A stretch of 64,000 bases of DNA from Kytococcus sedentarius DSM 20547 (GCF_000023925.1 NC_013169.1:1-64000), one strand, 5' to 3'. Positions 21,273 to 31,593 are shown, counted from the first letter of the stretch. The notes: generated from the sequence alone by a model not told the origin. Made by a program: numbers and translations.

Positions 21273-22741
21273 CGGGTGATCACCTCTTCCATCATCGAGC
21301 GGGCAATGGGCGCGGCCACCGAGCCTCCGGTGCCGGTCTCACCACTGGCCGAGCGTCCCACGTCCTCGACCACCACGGCGACGGCCACCTGGGGGTCGTC
21401 CGCGGGGGCGAAGCCGGTGAACCAGGCGTGCACGCGACCGTCGGGGTCGTCGAACTCCGCGGTCCCGGTCTTGCCGGCGACGCGGACCCCCGGGATGGCT
21501 GCGGCGCGACCGGTGCCGGACTCGACCACGGACACCATCATCTCCCTCAACTGCTCTGCCGTCTCGGGCGACACGGCCCGCCCCATGTCCCCGGCCTCCG
21601 CGCGGGAGATGACGTCGAGTTCCTGGTCGAGGACCTGTTCCACGAGATGAGGCTCCTTGGCTTGGCCACCGTTGGCGATGGCGGCGCTGATGAGGGCCAC
21701 CTGGAGGGGGGTGACGCGTACGTCGTGCTGGCCGAGCGCCGCCAGGGCGGTCTGGGCCTCGGTGGGGTCGTCCGGGAAGGTGCTGGTGGTCACGCGCATG
21801 GGCACCCGGATCTGCTCGCCGAACCCGAAGTCCTCGGCGGCGGTGCGGAGGCGTTCGTCGCCCAGCTCGGCGCCGAGGTCGGCGAAGGCCGTGTTGCAGG
21901 AGACGCGCAGGGCGTCGGACAGGCTCTGCTCGTCGGACTCGTCCTGCGTGCACGCCTTGCCACCGAAGTTCCGCAGGGTGGTGTTGGTGCCCGGGAGGGT
22001 GTAGGTGCGCGGCGCGGGCACCGTGCTGTCCGGCTCGAGCAGGTCGTCCTCCAGGGCCGCGGCCGCGGTGATCAGCTTGAACACCGATCCCGGCGGGTAG
22101 GTGTTGCCGCCGATGGTGCGGTTCACCAGCGGGCGCTCCGGGTCGGCGTTGAGCTCCGTCCACGCCGCCTCCACACGGGAGACGTCCTCCTGCGACAGGG
22201 CAGACGGGTCGAAGGTGGGGTGGGAGACCATCGCCAGGATGGCGCCCGACCGCGGGTCGATGGCGATGGCGGCGCCCCTGCGGTCACCGAGGGCCTCGGA
22301 CGCGGCGCGCTGGGCGCTCGGGTCGATCGTGGTCTCGATGGTGGCCCCGGCCGGGTCCTGCCCGGTGAGCAGGTCGGGCAGGCGGCGGTAGAACAGGGAG
22401 TCGTCGGTGCCCGAGAGCAGCGAACTCTGCGCGCCCTCCAGGCCGCCGCCGCTGCCGTAGATCAGGGAGAACCAGCCCGTGACGTGGGCGTAGTCCTCGC
22501 CCTGCGGGTAGGTGCGACGCCACGGGACCCGACCCTCCGAGGGGACGCTGGTGGCCACGGCCTCGCCGTCCACCAGGATCTGGCCGCGCTCGCGACCGAA
22601 CTCGTTCAGCAGCGTGCGCCGGTTGCCGGGCCGCTCCCGCAGGTCCTGGGCGTCGACCACCTGGATCCAGCTGCCGGCCACCAGTAGGGCAGCGAACAGC
22701 AGGGCGATCAGCCAGGCCAGGCGTCGGATCGGGGGGTTCAT
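21269..22741 (-). CDS. pbpA: class B penicillin-binding protein (PbpA)
   Basis: A transpeptidase that cross-links peptidoglycan, 490 residues. An N-terminal membrane anchor (residues 8-27) is followed by a dimerisation domain and the transpeptidase domain. Active-site motifs are PPGSVFK (Ser219, Lys222), SCN (281-283) and KTGT (424-427). The order rodA-pbpA-pknA-pknB is conserved in actinobacteria, where PbpA works with a SEDS glycosyltransferase in cell elongation or division. It overlaps both neighbours by ATGA. Confidence 0.95.
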   Translation of the reverse strand: MNPPIRRLAWLIALLFAALLVAGSWIQVVDAQDLRERPGNRRTLLNEFGRERGQILVDGEAVATSVPSEGRVPWRRTYPQGEDYAHVTGWFSLIYGSGGGLEGAQSSLLSGTDDSLFYRRLPDLLTGQDPAGATIETTIDPSAQRAASEALGDRRGAAIAIDPRSGAILAMVSHPTFDPSALSQEDVSRVEAAWTELNADPERPLVNRTIGGNTYPPGSVFKLITAAAALEDDLLEPDSTVPAPRTYTLPGTNTTLRNFGGKACTQDESDEQSLSDALRVSCNTAFADLGAELGDERLRTAAEDFGFGEQIRVPMRVTTSTFPDDPTEAQTALAALGQHDVRVTPLQVALISAAIANGGQAKEPHLVEQVLDQELDVISRAEAGDMGRAVSPETAEQLREMMVSVVESGTGRAAAIPGVRVAGKTGTAEFDDPDGRVHAWFTGFAPADDPQVAVAVVVEDVGRSASGETGTGGSVAAPIARSMMEEVITR

Positions 22742-24192
22742 GCCGGCACCCCCTGGGTGCTGCGCTCGAGGGCCGCTGCGCGGGCCGCCGGTCCGTCGGC
22801 GGGCTCGGGGGTGGGGTCGCCCAGCGGGATGGGGGAGCGCGCGTCGTGGGACAGGCGCAGCAGAAGGGCCACGATCGTCCAGTTGGCCAGCAGCGAGGAC
22901 CCGCCGGCGGAGAGGAAGGGGGTGGTCAGGCCGGTCAGCGGGATCACCCGGGTCACGCCGCCGACCACCACGAACACCTGGAGCGCGATGGCGAAGGCGA
23001 GGCCGGCAGCCAGCAGGGTGCCGAACCCGTCGCGGGCGCCGAGCGCGATGCGCAGCCCCCGCTGCACGAGGATCCCGTAGAGCACGAGCATGGCCATGAA
23101 GCCCACCAGGCCGAGCTCCTCGGCGAAGGCCGGCACGATGAAGTCGCTCTCGGCGAAGTAGGTGAGGTCCGGGCGGCCCTGGCCCAGCCCGGTGCCGAGG
23201 ATGCCGCCGTTGGCCATGCCCATCAGCCCCAGCGGCACCTGGTCGCTGACGGCCAGGGCCTCACGGCTGAAGGGGTCGAGCCACATCGTCACGCGCTGTT
23301 GCACGTGGGCGAACAGGCGCCAGGCGACGAACGCCCCTCCGGCGAACATGCCCAGGCCCAGCACGATCCACGAGAGGCGCTCGGTGGCGACGTACAACAT
23401 CGCGACGAACAGGCCGAAGAACAGCAGGGAGGAGCCCAGGTCCTTCTCGAAGACGAGGATCAGGATGCTCAGGACCCACACCAGCATGATCGGCCCGAGG
23501 TCGCGGAAGCGGGGGAACTGCAGGCCCAAGAAGCGGGGGCCGGTGAGCGACAGGGCGTCCCGGGCACCCACGAGGTACCCGGCGAAGAAGATGGTCAGCA
23601 GGATCTTGGCGACCTCGCCCGGCTGGAAGCTCATGGGGCCCACGCGGATCCAGATGCGCGACCCGTAGTTCGAGACCCCCAGGCCGGGCACCAGCGGGCT
23701 CAGCAGGAGCAGGAAGCCCAGCGCGGCGCAGGTCCAGGTGACGCGGCGCAGCCAGCGGTGGTCCGTGAGCAGCACCAGCACGCCCATGGCCACGACGACG
23801 GCCAGCGCGGTCCACATGAGCTGGCGGCTGGCGACGCCGCTGGCCAGGCCGCGGTCCTCGGCGATGTCCAGCCGGTGCAGCATCACCAGTCCCAGGCCGT
23901 TGAGCAGCGTGACCACCGGCAGGATCACCGGGTCGGCGTAGCGGGCGCGCCACCACAGCACGACGTGGAAGACCAGGGCGATGACGGCCATGCCGCCCGC
24001 GAGGGTGAGCACGTTCGCTGGGACGGTCCGGGAGGTCCCCAGGCCGACGAGCAGGTAGGCCAGCGCGGTGATGCCGATGGCGAAGGCCAGCAGCAACAGC
24101 TCCATCCACCGCCCGTTGCGGGGGGCCAACCAGCTCTCCTGCGCCGGCACGGGCACGGTGCTCGCGGCTGACCGGTCACGCCTGGGGGTCAC
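22738..24192 (-). CDS. rodA: FtsW/RodA/SpoVE family SEDS glycosyltransferase
   Basis: A multi-pass membrane enzyme of 484 residues that polymerises lipid II into glycan strands, partnered by the adjacent class B PBP. About ten to twelve hydrophobic segments are visible. SEDS motifs include GSRIWIRVGPMSFQPGEVAK, FEKDLGSSLL, the DQVPLGLMGMANGGILGTGLG loop and FIVPAFAEELG. The GTG start overlaps the pstP stop (GTGA) and the stop overlaps pbpA (ATGA). RodA versus FtsW cannot be separated with certainty; pairing with pbpA favours the RodA-type name. Confidence 0.93.
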   Translation of the reverse strand: MTPRRDRSAASTVPVPAQESWLAPRNGRWMELLLLAFAIGITALAYLLVGLGTSRTVPANVLTLAGGMAVIALVFHVVLWWRARYADPVILPVVTLLNGLGLVMLHRLDIAEDRGLASGVASRQLMWTALAVVVAMGVLVLLTDHRWLRRVTWTCAALGFLLLLSPLVPGLGVSNYGSRIWIRVGPMSFQPGEVAKILLTIFFAGYLVGARDALSLTGPRFLGLQFPRFRDLGPIMLVWVLSILILVFEKDLGSSLLFFGLFVAMLYVATERLSWIVLGLGMFAGGAFVAWRLFAHVQQRVTMWLDPFSREALAVSDQVPLGLMGMANGGILGTGLGQGRPDLTYFAESDFIVPAFAEELGLVGFMAMLVLYGILVQRGLRIALGARDGFGTLLAAGLAFAIALQVFVVVGGVTRVIPLTGLTTPFLSAGGSSLLANWTIVALLLRLSHDARSPIPLGDPTPEPADGPAARAAALERSTQGVPA

Positions 24193-25754
24193 GAGGACGA
24201 CCCTCCCGAGGTGGGCGAGGGCGACGGGGACGGGCTGGCGCTCCCGGAGGTCGACGAGCTGCTCGGGCTCGACGAGCTACTGGTGCCGCTCGACCCGCTC
24301 GACCCGCTCGACCCGCTGGGCTCGGGGCCGGAATCCTCCTGGCGGCGCCGCTCCGCCCGCTCCCGCAGGTCGGTGACGGTCTGCCGGGCGTCGTCCATGT
24401 CGTCGGCGGGGATCGCGTCGCGCACGCTGTCGGCGTAGAAGCCGGGCAGGTCGTCGACCGCGAGGTCGGTCTGCTCCTCCAGGGCGGAGAGCTCCTGGCC
24501 CAGCAGGTTCACGTCGAAGCCACGGCGGATCTGCACCTGGCCGTCGCGCTCGCCCACGAAGTAGTTGCTGTCGCCCCACCACCACAGACCGCCCACGAGC
24601 AGCGCGAGGGTCGCCAGGACACCCACCACCCAGGCGATGACGCGACCCACCGGGTGGGAACCCTTCTCCGGCCGGGCAGGGCGCTCCGGACGGTCGCCGT
24701 GACCGTAGCCCCGGATCTCGATGACCTCACCCTCAGTGGCCTGCTCACCATCGCCCCCGAGGTGGAAACGGGTGCTGCCCGCGAGGTTCTCCCGGCTGAT
24801 GTGCCGCGGCTCGAAGGCCCGCTGGCCGATCATGAGGTGCTGGCCGTTCAAGGTCACTGAGCCGTCGGCGGCCACGGGGACGGTCTGGGTCGGCGCGTCC
24901 TGGGTCTGCGGCTCCTGGAAGGCGGGGCGCTCGGTCGCGTGCCCGTCCCCGTGGTCGCCCTCGTGGCCGGAGCGCAGGTCGGCGGCGGCACCCACCGTCT
25001 GCGGCGCCCTCTGCGGCGCCACGCCGGGCTTCACCACATCGGCCACCACGACAGTGACGTTGTCGCGGGTGCCGGCCCGTCGGGCGACGTCGATGAGGGC
25101 CTGGGCCGTCTCGTCCGGGGTGGGGGTCTCGCGCAGGATCTGCGCGATCGTCTCGTCGCGGACGTAGTCGCTCAGGCCGTCGGAGCACAGCAGGTAGCGG
25201 TCGCCCTGCACCAACGGCATGACCCCGTGGTCGGGCTCGTCCTCGGGGCGTCCGGACAGCACGCGCGTGATGAGGGAGCGCTGCGGGTGCCCCCAGGCCT
25301 CCTCCTCGGTGAGGTGCCCCTCGTCGATGAGCAGTTGCAGGAACGAGTGGTCGTGCGTGATCTGCGAGAGCACGCCGCCCTGCATGCGGTAGGCACGGGA
25401 GTCCCCGATGTGGGCGATCGCCAGCGAGCTCGCGCAGCGCACCATCGCGATGCAGGTGGTGCCCATCCCCTCGGTCTCGGGGTGCTCGGCCTGGAAGGCG
25501 CGCAGCTTGGCGTTCGCGGCCGCGACCTCGTGCAGCAGGCGCTCCCCGGCCTCGTCGGCGCGGTGGACGTCGTGGTCCAGGTCCGACAGGTGGTGCACCG
25601 CGATGGCCGATGCGGTGTCGCCCCCCGCGTGTCCCCCCATCCCGTCGCAGAGCAGCAGCAGGTTGGGGCCCGCGTAGGCCGAGTCCTCGTTGCGGGTCTT
25701 GGAGCCCAGGCCCACGTCGGAGCGGGCTGCGAAGTGCAGGTCGAACATACTCAT
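24189..25754 (-). CDS. pstP: PP2C-family Ser/Thr phosphatase (PstP)
   Basis: 521 residues. The PP2C domain (1-245) has the metal-binding and core motifs RNEDSAY, LLLCDGMGGHAGG, GTTC, IAHIGDSRAY, LLCSDGLSDYV and GTRDNVTVVVADV. A long linker leads to a transmembrane helix (about 368-392) and an extracellular C-terminus ending in a Ser/Gly/Pro-rich stretch. It removes phosphates placed by PknA/PknB. The start at 25754 (MSMFDLHF) is chosen because it makes an ATGA overlap with fhaB; the frame stays open upstream through fhaB. Confidence 0.92.
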   Translation of the reverse strand: MSMFDLHFAARSDVGLGSKTRNEDSAYAGPNLLLLCDGMGGHAGGDTASAIAVHHLSDLDHDVHRADEAGERLLHEVAAANAKLRAFQAEHPETEGMGTTCIAMVRCASSLAIAHIGDSRAYRMQGGVLSQITHDHSFLQLLIDEGHLTEEEAWGHPQRSLITRVLSGRPEDEPDHGVMPLVQGDRYLLCSDGLSDYVRDETIAQILRETPTPDETAQALIDVARRAGTRDNVTVVVADVVKPGVAPQRAPQTVGAAADLRSGHEGDHGDGHATERPAFQEPQTQDAPTQTVPVAADGSVTLNGQHLMIGQRAFEPRHISRENLAGSTRFHLGGDGEQATEGEVIEIRGYGHGDRPERPARPEKGSHPVGRVIAWVVGVLATLALLVGGLWWWGDSNYFVGERDGQVQIRRGFDVNLLGQELSALEEQTDLAVDDLPGFYADSVRDAIPADDMDDARQTVTDLRERAERRRQEDSGPEPSGSSGSSGSSGTSSSSSPSSSSTSGSASPSPSPSPTSGGSSS

Positions 25755-26242
25755 CGCCTCGCTTCGATCAGGGTCTGGCCCACGCGGATGCGGGTGCCCG
25801 CGACGAGCGGGACGACCCCCCGCAGGCGTTCGTCGTCCACCCAGGTGCCGTTGGTGGACCCGAGGTCCTCGATCACCCACCCGTGGGCGTCGGGGCTCAC
25901 GCGGGCGTGCGCTCCGGACATGCTGTCGTCGTCGACGGACAGGCTGGCCTCCGGGTTCCGGCCGATCACGACCGGCGAGGTGGTCAGGGACAGGGAGGCA
26001 CCCCGCATCGGCCCGTGGACGACGACGAGGCGCCGGGGCTCGGCGGGTGCGTTCTGCCGCCCGGGGCGGGACGGGCTCGACTCGTCGGGCATGGGCGTGC
26101 GGTGGGTGGCGCGGTGGCTGCGACGGGTGACGACGCGGGCGCCGTAGAGGTCACTGTGGAGCACCTTCACCACGGCCAGGATGAACAGCCACAGCAGGGC
26201 CAGCAGGGCCAGGCGCAGTACGGCGACCGTCAGCTCACTCAC
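25751..26242 (-). CDS. fhaB: FHA domain protein FhaB (FipA-like)
   Basis: A 163-residue protein with an N-terminal membrane helix (about 8-26) and a C-terminal FHA domain (about 88-160) that binds phosphothreonine. FHA hallmarks VVIGRNPEASLSVDDDSMSGAHARV and DLGSTNGTWV are present in order. In mycobacteria FipA links kinase signalling to division proteins. GTG start and GTGA overlap with fhaA; ATGA overlap with pstP. Confidence 0.92.
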   Translation of the reverse strand: MSELTVAVLRLALLALLWLFILAVVKVLHSDLYGARVVTRRSHRATHRTPMPDESSPSRPGRQNAPAEPRRLVVVHGPMRGASLSLTTSPVVIGRNPEASLSVDDDSMSGAHARVSPDAHGWVIEDLGSTNGTWVDDERLRGVVPLVAGTRIRVGQTLIEARR

Positions 26243-27447
26243 GGGGCGCTTCCGAGCCGCACCGTCAGGGTGGTGCGGCCCATGGTGAAGGACTCACCGT
26301 CGGCGAGGCGGGCGTTGCGGATCTGCTCACCGCCCACGAACGTGCCGTTGGTGGACCCCAGGTCGCGGATGGAGACCTGGGTGCGGCCGCCGGCGGTCTC
26401 GGTGCGCAGCTCCACGTGACGACGGGAGATGCCGGGGTCGCTGACGGTGATGTCGCAGCTGACGTCGCGGCCCACGAGGGTGGTCTCGGCCGTCAGCGGG
26501 TGGCGGGTGCCGTCCACCTCCACCCACGGGCGCTCCACGGACCGGGTGGACCGGGCCGGGGCGGCCTCGGCGGCGGTGGCCTGCTCGGTGGCGGCACGCT
26601 CCCGCTGGGCGCGCTCGGCCTGGCGGATCCCCTCGCGCTGCTGCTCGATCGCGGCCTCGCGGTTGTACTCCTGGGTGCCGGCCTGGTGGGCCAGGGCCTG
26701 CTCCTCGGCCTGCTCGCGGCGTGCCCGGTCTGCCTGCTCGGCGGCCTCGACAGCGCGGCGCTCGCGCTCGGCCTCCTCGACAGCGCGACGCTCGCGCTCG
26801 GCCTCCTCGGCCGCGCGGCGCTCCTCCTTGGCCCGACGGCGCTCCTCGCGGGGGCTGAGCTCGTCCTGCTGGGGCTCCGCGGCGTCGTGGTCCTGCGCAC
26901 CGGCGGAACGCGACGCGTCGGCGGCGGCGATGGCCTCCTCGTCGACCTCCCCGAGGTACTGGGCGTCGGACGGGATGCGGTGGCCGCTGGTGTGGCGGTC
27001 GATCGCGTCGTCGAAGCGCTCGTGCGTGGCGCCCCAGGCGTCGATGTCGCCGCGCTCGTCCAGGGTGGCGGGGTTGCGCACGGTGGCGTGATGGAGCTTG
27101 TAGATGCCCGGCTGCAGGTCCGGGTCGGCCACGAGCTCGATCTGCAGGGGGCCACCGGGGGTGTACCGCTGCTGGGTGACGTACTCCTGGGCGTCCGCGA
27201 TGAGCTCGTCGGTGATGGCCTCGTCGAACGCGATGAGGCGGTCGAAGTCGTCGTCGGACAGCTCGATGGTGAACACGTTCGGCACGATGGTGCGGTGGCG
27301 GTTCACCACCGCGGCCCGCGAGTCCATGGCCTTGCGGATGGCCGCACCGATCTCGACGGGCTGCAGTTGTTCGCGCTTGAACAGCCGGGCGAAGGGCGCC
27401 GTGAAGACGCGCTCCGTCCCTGACTCGAAGCGATCCAGCAAGCCCAT
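26239..27447 (-). CDS. fhaA: DUF3662 and FHA domain protein FhaA
   Basis: 402 residues, first gene of the kinase operon. The N-terminal DUF3662 domain (about 1-130; MGLLDRFESGTERVF, PNVFTIELSDDDFDRL) precedes a highly charged Glu/Arg/Ala helix-rich middle (about 205-305) and a C-terminal FHA domain (about 325-400; LVGRDVSCDITVSDPGISRRH, DLGSTNGTFVGG). FhaA binds phosphorylated MviN/MurJ-type partners in mycobacteria. AGGGAGG precedes the ATG at 27447; the open frame upstream is not coding. The operon promoter should lie in 27448-27729, but I see no convincing hexamers. Confidence 0.93.
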   Translation of the reverse strand: MGLLDRFESGTERVFTAPFARLFKREQLQPVEIGAAIRKAMDSRAAVVNRHRTIVPNVFTIELSDDDFDRLIAFDEAITDELIADAQEYVTQQRYTPGGPLQIELVADPDLQPGIYKLHHATVRNPATLDERGDIDAWGATHERFDDAIDRHTSGHRIPSDAQYLGEVDEEAIAAADASRSAGAQDHDAAEPQQDELSPREERRRAKEERRAAEEAERERRAVEEAERERRAVEAAEQADRARREQAEEQALAHQAGTQEYNREAAIEQQREGIRQAERAQRERAATEQATAAEAAPARSTRSVERPWVEVDGTRHPLTAETTLVGRDVSCDITVSDPGISRRHVELRTETAGGRTQVSIRDLGSTNGTFVGGEQIRNARLADGESFTMGRTTLTVRLGSAP

Positions 27448-27729
27448 GTGTGCCTCCCTGCGGCAGATCTGCTGCGGCGTGCGCGCCACGCGGTGGTTCC
27501 ACGGCGGATCGGCGGGCAGGCCGATCCTGAGGCGATCGTACTGTCCGGGCGCCATCGTTGCCGGGGACCGAGGGCGGACACGCGGCATCGGAGGTCCTCC
27601 CGGCGGTGCAGGCCGGTGCCGTGAGCGGGTGGTTCGCACACCGGCCGAACCTCTGGTACTGTTTGCCGTCGTTCGATCGGTTGATCGCAGCACCTCCTCG
27701 AGGGGCTCGACCAGTTGACCGGGCACTGC

Positions 27730-27813
27730 GCGCGAGTGGCGGAATAGGCAGACGCGCACGGTTCAGGTCCGTGTGCCCGAGAGGGCGTGGGGGTTCAACT
27801 CCCCCCTCGCGCA
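27730..27813 (+). tRNA. tRNA-Leu (CAG)
   Basis: An 84-nt class II tRNA: acceptor GCGCGAG pairs with CTCGCGC, the anticodon stem CACGG/CCGTG encloses TTCAGGT with anticodon CAG at 27764-27766, and a long variable arm (GCCCGAGAGGGC) and T-arm GGGGTTCAACTCCCC follow. It diverges from fhaA. Confidence 0.96.
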
Positions 27814-27839
27814 CCGCAGGACGTCAGACGTCCACGGTG

Positions 27840-28577
27840 TCACCAGAACCCCCGATCCGGGTCTCCCGGGTCGGGGGCTCTGTCGTGTGAGCGGCCGGGC
27901 TCCAGCAGGCCGTCCACCAGCCGGTAGAGCGCGGCCACCACCACCCCCAGGCCAACGATCGCGGCGACGTTGACCAACACCCGACCCAGCCCCAGCTGCA
28001 CCACGTCGACGAACCCGTAGGGGTACTGGTCGACCACGGCCCCCCGCGCCAGGGTGAGGACCACCCAGGTCAGGGGCAGCAGCAGCGCCGCCGGCACCGC
28101 CCACCAGGTGAGCCACCCGCGGGGCCCCAGGGCCAGCCACAGCAGCACGGTCGCCACCGGCGTCACCACGTGCACCCACGGGTTGGTGACGTGCTCCCAC
28201 CCGGTCACCTGCGCGGTGGGGGCCAGCACGACGGCGTACACCAGCGCGGTGATGCTGATCATCAACAGCGCGTCCAGCACCAGCACCCGCTCCCACGCCG
28301 CGGGCCGACCACCCCGGGCCACCCGCCAGGCAGTCACCGCCACGACGAGGTTGGACCAGTGGGTGAAGTACGCCAGGGCGTCGACCGCCCGGGGCAGGAC
28401 CCCGGCCCACCCGGCAGGGTGCCCACCGAGCGCCGAGGGCTGGTCCCGGGTCTCGGGGTACAGCCCGAGGGTGGCGAGCCCCATCGAGGCCAGTGCCCCG
28501 GTCAGGGCCACCCCGGCGAGCACCGCCCAGCAGCGCCGTTGCAGGTCGGTGGGTGCCGTCGGGGTCATGCGACCCAT
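27840..28577 (-). CDS. Pr6Pr family membrane protein
   Basis: A 245-residue integral membrane protein with about six hydrophobic segments and the Pr6Pr/FAR-17a-like signatures YFTHWSNLVV near residue 70, a long central helix pair, and PYGFVDVVQLG near 195. The substrate and role of this family in bacteria are not known. The start is ATG 28577 or ATG 28568, three codons later, with a weak -10-like GATCAT before the latter. It lies just after the convergent tRNA-Leu, and a terminator hairpin overlaps its 3' end. Confidence 0.75.
   Translation of the reverse strand: MGRMTPTAPTDLQRRCWAVLAGVALTGALASMGLATLGLYPETRDQPSALGGHPAGWAGVLPRAVDALAYFTHWSNLVVAVTAWRVARGGRPAAWERVLVLDALLMISITALVYAVVLAPTAQVTGWEHVTNPWVHVVTPVATVLLWLALGPRGWLTWWAVPAALLLPLTWVVLTLARGAVVDQYPYGFVDVVQLGLGRVLVNVAAIVGLGVVVAALYRLVDGLLEPGRSHDRAPDPGDPDRGFW
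27849..27877. terminator. terminator hairpin overlapping the Pr6Pr 3' end
   Basis: CCCCCGATCCGGG (27849-27861) pairs with CCCGGGTCGGGGG (27865-27877), a 13-bp stem with one wobble pair. It lies 36 bp after tRNA-Leu and encodes the last residues of the Pr6Pr gene on the other strand, so it can end both transcripts. Confidence 0.65.
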
Positions 28578-28601
28578 GATCCACCCACCGCGGGCGGGCC
28601 G

Positions 28602-30221
28602 TCAGCCGAAGATCGCCCGCAGCACCACCAGGGTGAGGGCACCGATGCCGGCGGCCGCCGGCAGGGTGATCACCCACGCCAGGGCGATCGGCCGCATCAG
28701 CTTCCAGTTGGCGGCCTTGTTCACCAGGCCCACGCCCAGCACCGCGCCGATGAGGATGTGCGTGGAGGACACCGGCAGCCCCAGGAGCGTCGCGATCATG
28801 ACCACCCCGGCCGCGGACAGCTCGGCGGCGAACCCGTTGGCCGGGTGCATGGCCGTCAGGCCGCTGCCGACGGTGGTGATGACGCGCCGGCCGATGAACC
28901 ACAGGCCCGCCACCAGCGCCACGCCCGCGGCCAGCATCAGCGGGCCGGGCACCGCCGCCTCGTCACCGATCTCCTCGGTCCTCAGCACGTCGAACACCGC
29001 GGCGAACGGGCCGACCGCGTTGGCGATGTCGTTGGAGCCGTGGCTGAAGGCGAACGCGCACGCGGTGAACACCTGCATCCAGCTGAACAGCACGAAGGTC
29101 GAGCGGCTCAGGGTCTGGCGCTTGAGGCTCTTGGCGAAGATGAACACGGCCACCCACACCGCGGCGCCGACCATGCCCATGATGAGGAAGTTGCCCACCC
29201 CGTCGATGTTCAGGTGCAGGTTCTTGAGCCCCTTGAACAGCAGCATCGCGGTGATGACCACCGAGCCGAAGGCGGCCAGGAGCGGCACCCAGGTCTCCAG
29301 CGCCTTGTGGGCGGCGACGTCGTCGGTCTGGTCCTGGATGGCGTACAGCTCGCGGTAGTAGTCGGACTCCAGCTCGTCACGGTCGAAGTCCTCGTCGGCG
29401 ATCACCACGGCATCGCGCGCCATGGCGTTGGTGTACGAGAGCTGCTGCAGCTCGTCGAGGCGCTCGAAGGCCGCCTTGTGACGGGTCCGCAGGTCGATGC
29501 GCTCCCGCTTGATCTGGCGCAGGCGGGCGTCGGCCTCCTCGTTGTAGACCAGGATGCCGTGCTTGATCCAGCCGAACAGGAGGAAGGCCACCAGGCCACC
29601 GAGGACCGGCGAGAGCACCCAGGAGATCGCGATCTGCCCGATCTCACCCCACTGGACCATCTCCCACCCGCCGGTGCCGGTGACCAGACCTAGGGTGACC
29701 GCCGCCCCGACGATGCCGCCGATGATCGAGTGCGTGGTGGACACCGGCCACCCCATCTGGGTGGCGATGAGCAGCCACAGGGCCGCACCGAGCAGGGCCG
29801 ACATCATGATGAACGCGAAGTCCATCGGCGCCAGCGTCAGCCCGTCGAGGTCCACGATGCCGCTGCGCACCGTGTCGGTGACCTCACCTCCGGCGAGGAC
29901 CGCCCCGCCGACCTCGAACACGGCGGCCACCATGAGGGCCTGCTTCATGCTCAGCGTGCCGGCGCCGACCGAGGTGCCGAACGAGTTCGCGACGTCGTTG
30001 CCGCCGATGTTGAAGGCCATGAACAGGCCGAACACGATGGTGACCACGAGCACCACGTGATGGGTGGTGCTCTCGATCTGGCCCATCGCCCACAGGGTGA
30101 AGGTGACGGCGGTGGCGGCCAGCAGGAGGCCGAAGGCCAGGTGCCACCAGCGGTCGGACCCGGTGGCGGTGGTCGGCTGCTCGGCGGTGGATCCGGACGG
30201 TGCGGGGGTGGTGTCGCTCAC
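28602..30221 (-). CDS. PiT-family inorganic phosphate transporter
   Basis: 539 residues, a low-affinity phosphate:cation symporter of the plasma membrane. Both PiT signature repeats are present: [14 protein letters not shown] near residue 60 and [13 protein letters not shown] near 385. STTH motifs occur near 145 and 490. A large cytoplasmic loop (about 215-290) separates the two halves. The start is GTG 30221, with AGGAG 7 nt upstream; the frame is open further upstream without a better start. No DUF47 (phoU-like) partner is adjacent. Confidence 0.92.
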   Translation of the reverse strand: MSDTTPAPSGSTAEQPTTATGSDRWWHLAFGLLLAATAVTFTLWAMGQIESTTHHVVLVVTIVFGLFMAFNIGGNDVANSFGTSVGAGTLSMKQALMVAAVFEVGGAVLAGGEVTDTVRSGIVDLDGLTLAPMDFAFIMMSALLGAALWLLIATQMGWPVSTTHSIIGGIVGAAVTLGLVTGTGGWEMVQWGEIGQIAISWVLSPVLGGLVAFLLFGWIKHGILVYNEEADARLRQIKRERIDLRTRHKAAFERLDELQQLSYTNAMARDAVVIADEDFDRDELESDYYRELYAIQDQTDDVAAHKALETWVPLLAAFGSVVITAMLLFKGLKNLHLNIDGVGNFLIMGMVGAAVWVAVFIFAKSLKRQTLSRSTFVLFSWMQVFTACAFAFSHGSNDIANAVGPFAAVFDVLRTEEIGDEAAVPGPLMLAAGVALVAGLWFIGRRVITTVGSGLTAMHPANGFAAELSAAGVVMIATLLGLPVSSTHILIGAVLGVGLVNKAANWKLMRPIALAWVITLPAAAGIGALTLVVLRAIFG

Positions 30222-30564
30222 GGGGCACTCCTGGGTCGGTTCCGGGGCGCGGGCCATGGGGGTGGACTGCGGATGACGCGGCCAGCGTGCCGCCCCCGCT
30301 CGACCTCCCGGTGGCCGGGACCGGTCCGTCCTGTGGAGCGGGGGTGAAGAGCGCGTGAACGGCGGCTCCCCTCGACTCCCTCGGCTCAGTCGGCGCGAGC
30401 GGCCTCCCGGGCGCGCAGGTCGTCGGCGGGGCGGCGGATGACCGGCATCACCGTCAGGCCCACCGCCAGGGGGGTGACCGCATCGTGCCCGCCCCCAGCG
30501 TAGGGGGCGTGCTCGTCGCCGTCGTGGGCTCACCGCCTCGGTGCCGATGCGGTGAGCGGGAACC
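30222..30564. other. intergenic region without a supported gene
   Basis: This 343-bp gap separates the phosphate permease and pirin genes, both on the minus strand. On the minus strand a reading frame of about 45 codons ends at 30386 with [22 protein letters not shown], with no convincing start or ribosome site. It reads like the C-terminal remnant of a membrane protein, but this is only an impression. Nothing else was recognised. Confidence 0.4.
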
Positions 30565-31593
30565 TCACAGCAGGTGGTGACCCGGGGCGGCCTCGCCGCG
30601 GTCGATCGCGTCCTTGACGATCTGCGAGGCGGCCTTCACCCGGGGGCTGTTGGGGATGATTCCCAGGCGCCCGGCCTGGAAGTCCTCGAAGGCGGTGACC
30701 AGCTGGGCGCGGGTGTTCATCACGAACGGCCCGTAGGCCATCACCGGCTCGTTGATCGCCTGCCCGCCGAGGATGTAGAGGTCTATCCCCTGGGCGTGGC
30801 GGGCGTCCTGCTGCTGGTCGGCGCGGACCTCGATGTGGTCCCCGTCGCGCAGCACGGCGAGCTGCCCGGTGCGCAGCGGACGGCCCTCGGCGCCGATCGT
30901 CCCCTCGCCGGAGAGCACGTAGACCAGGGCGTTGTACCCCGGGTTCCAGGGCAGGCGCAGCTGCGCACCCGGGGACACGGTGGCGTGGACGATGCTGATG
31001 GGCGTGTGGGTGATGCCTGGGCCCTGGTGCCCGTCCACCTCACCGGCGATGACGCGGACCAGTGCGCCGCCGTCCTCGCTGGAGAGCAGCTGGACGTCGC
31101 CGGACTGGATGTCCTGGTAGCGCGGGTCGGTCATCTTTAGGTGCCCCGGCAAGTTCACCCAGAGCTGCAGGCCGTGGAAGAGCCCGCCGTCCATCACGAG
31201 CTTCTCCGGCGGGGCCTCGATGTGGAGCAGCCCCGAGCCGGCGGTCATCCACTGGGTGTCGCCGTCGGTGATGGCGCCACCGCCGCCGTGGGTGTCCTCG
31301 TGCAGGAAGGAGCCATCGATGATGTAGGTGACGGTCTCGAAGCCACGGTGCGGGTGCCAGTCGGTGCCGCGGGGCTCCAGCGGTGCGTACTCCACCTCAC
31401 CCATCTGGTCCATGTGGATGAAGGGGTCGAGGTCGCGCAGGTCCACCCCGGCGAAGGCGCGACGGACGGGGAAGCCCTCGCCCTCGTGGCCTTGGGGGGC
31501 GGTGCTCACGGACTTCACGGCGCGGGGCCGGCTCTCGGGGTGCGGCTGCACCCGGGCCAGCTCCAGGATGTTCTCAGCGGTCACGGCGGGCAT
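30565..31593 (-). CDS. pirin family protein
   Basis: A 342-residue bicupin. The N-terminal pirin domain holds the metal-binding pattern [15 protein letters not shown] (two His) and later [20 protein letters not shown]. The C-terminal cupin has [13 protein letters not shown] and ends with an [14 protein letters not shown] motif typical of pirins. Some bacterial pirins act as quercetinases or regulate metabolic enzymes; the role here is unknown. GGAGGAGG lies 6 nt before the ATG at 31593. A TATACT -10 (minus strand, about 31607-31612) is a candidate promoter. Confidence 0.9.
   Translation of the reverse strand: MPAVTAENILELARVQPHPESRPRAVKSVSTAPQGHEGEGFPVRRAFAGVDLRDLDPFIHMDQMGEVEYAPLEPRGTDWHPHRGFETVTYIIDGSFLHEDTHGGGGAITDGDTQWMTAGSGLLHIEAPPEKLVMDGGLFHGLQLWVNLPGHLKMTDPRYQDIQSGDVQLLSSEDGGALVRVIAGEVDGHQGPGITHTPISIVHATVSPGAQLRLPWNPGYNALVYVLSGEGTIGAEGRPLRTGQLAVLRDGDHIEVRADQQQDARHAQGIDLYILGGQAINEPVMAYGPFVMNTRAQLVTAFEDFQAGRLGIIPNSPRVKAASQIVKDAIDRGEAAPGHHLL

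Noticed and set aside
30386-30520. A small minus-strand protein gene ending in [16 protein letters not shown].
   Set aside because: No start codon with a ribosome site or leaderless promoter and an in-frame stop just upstream; at best a remnant.
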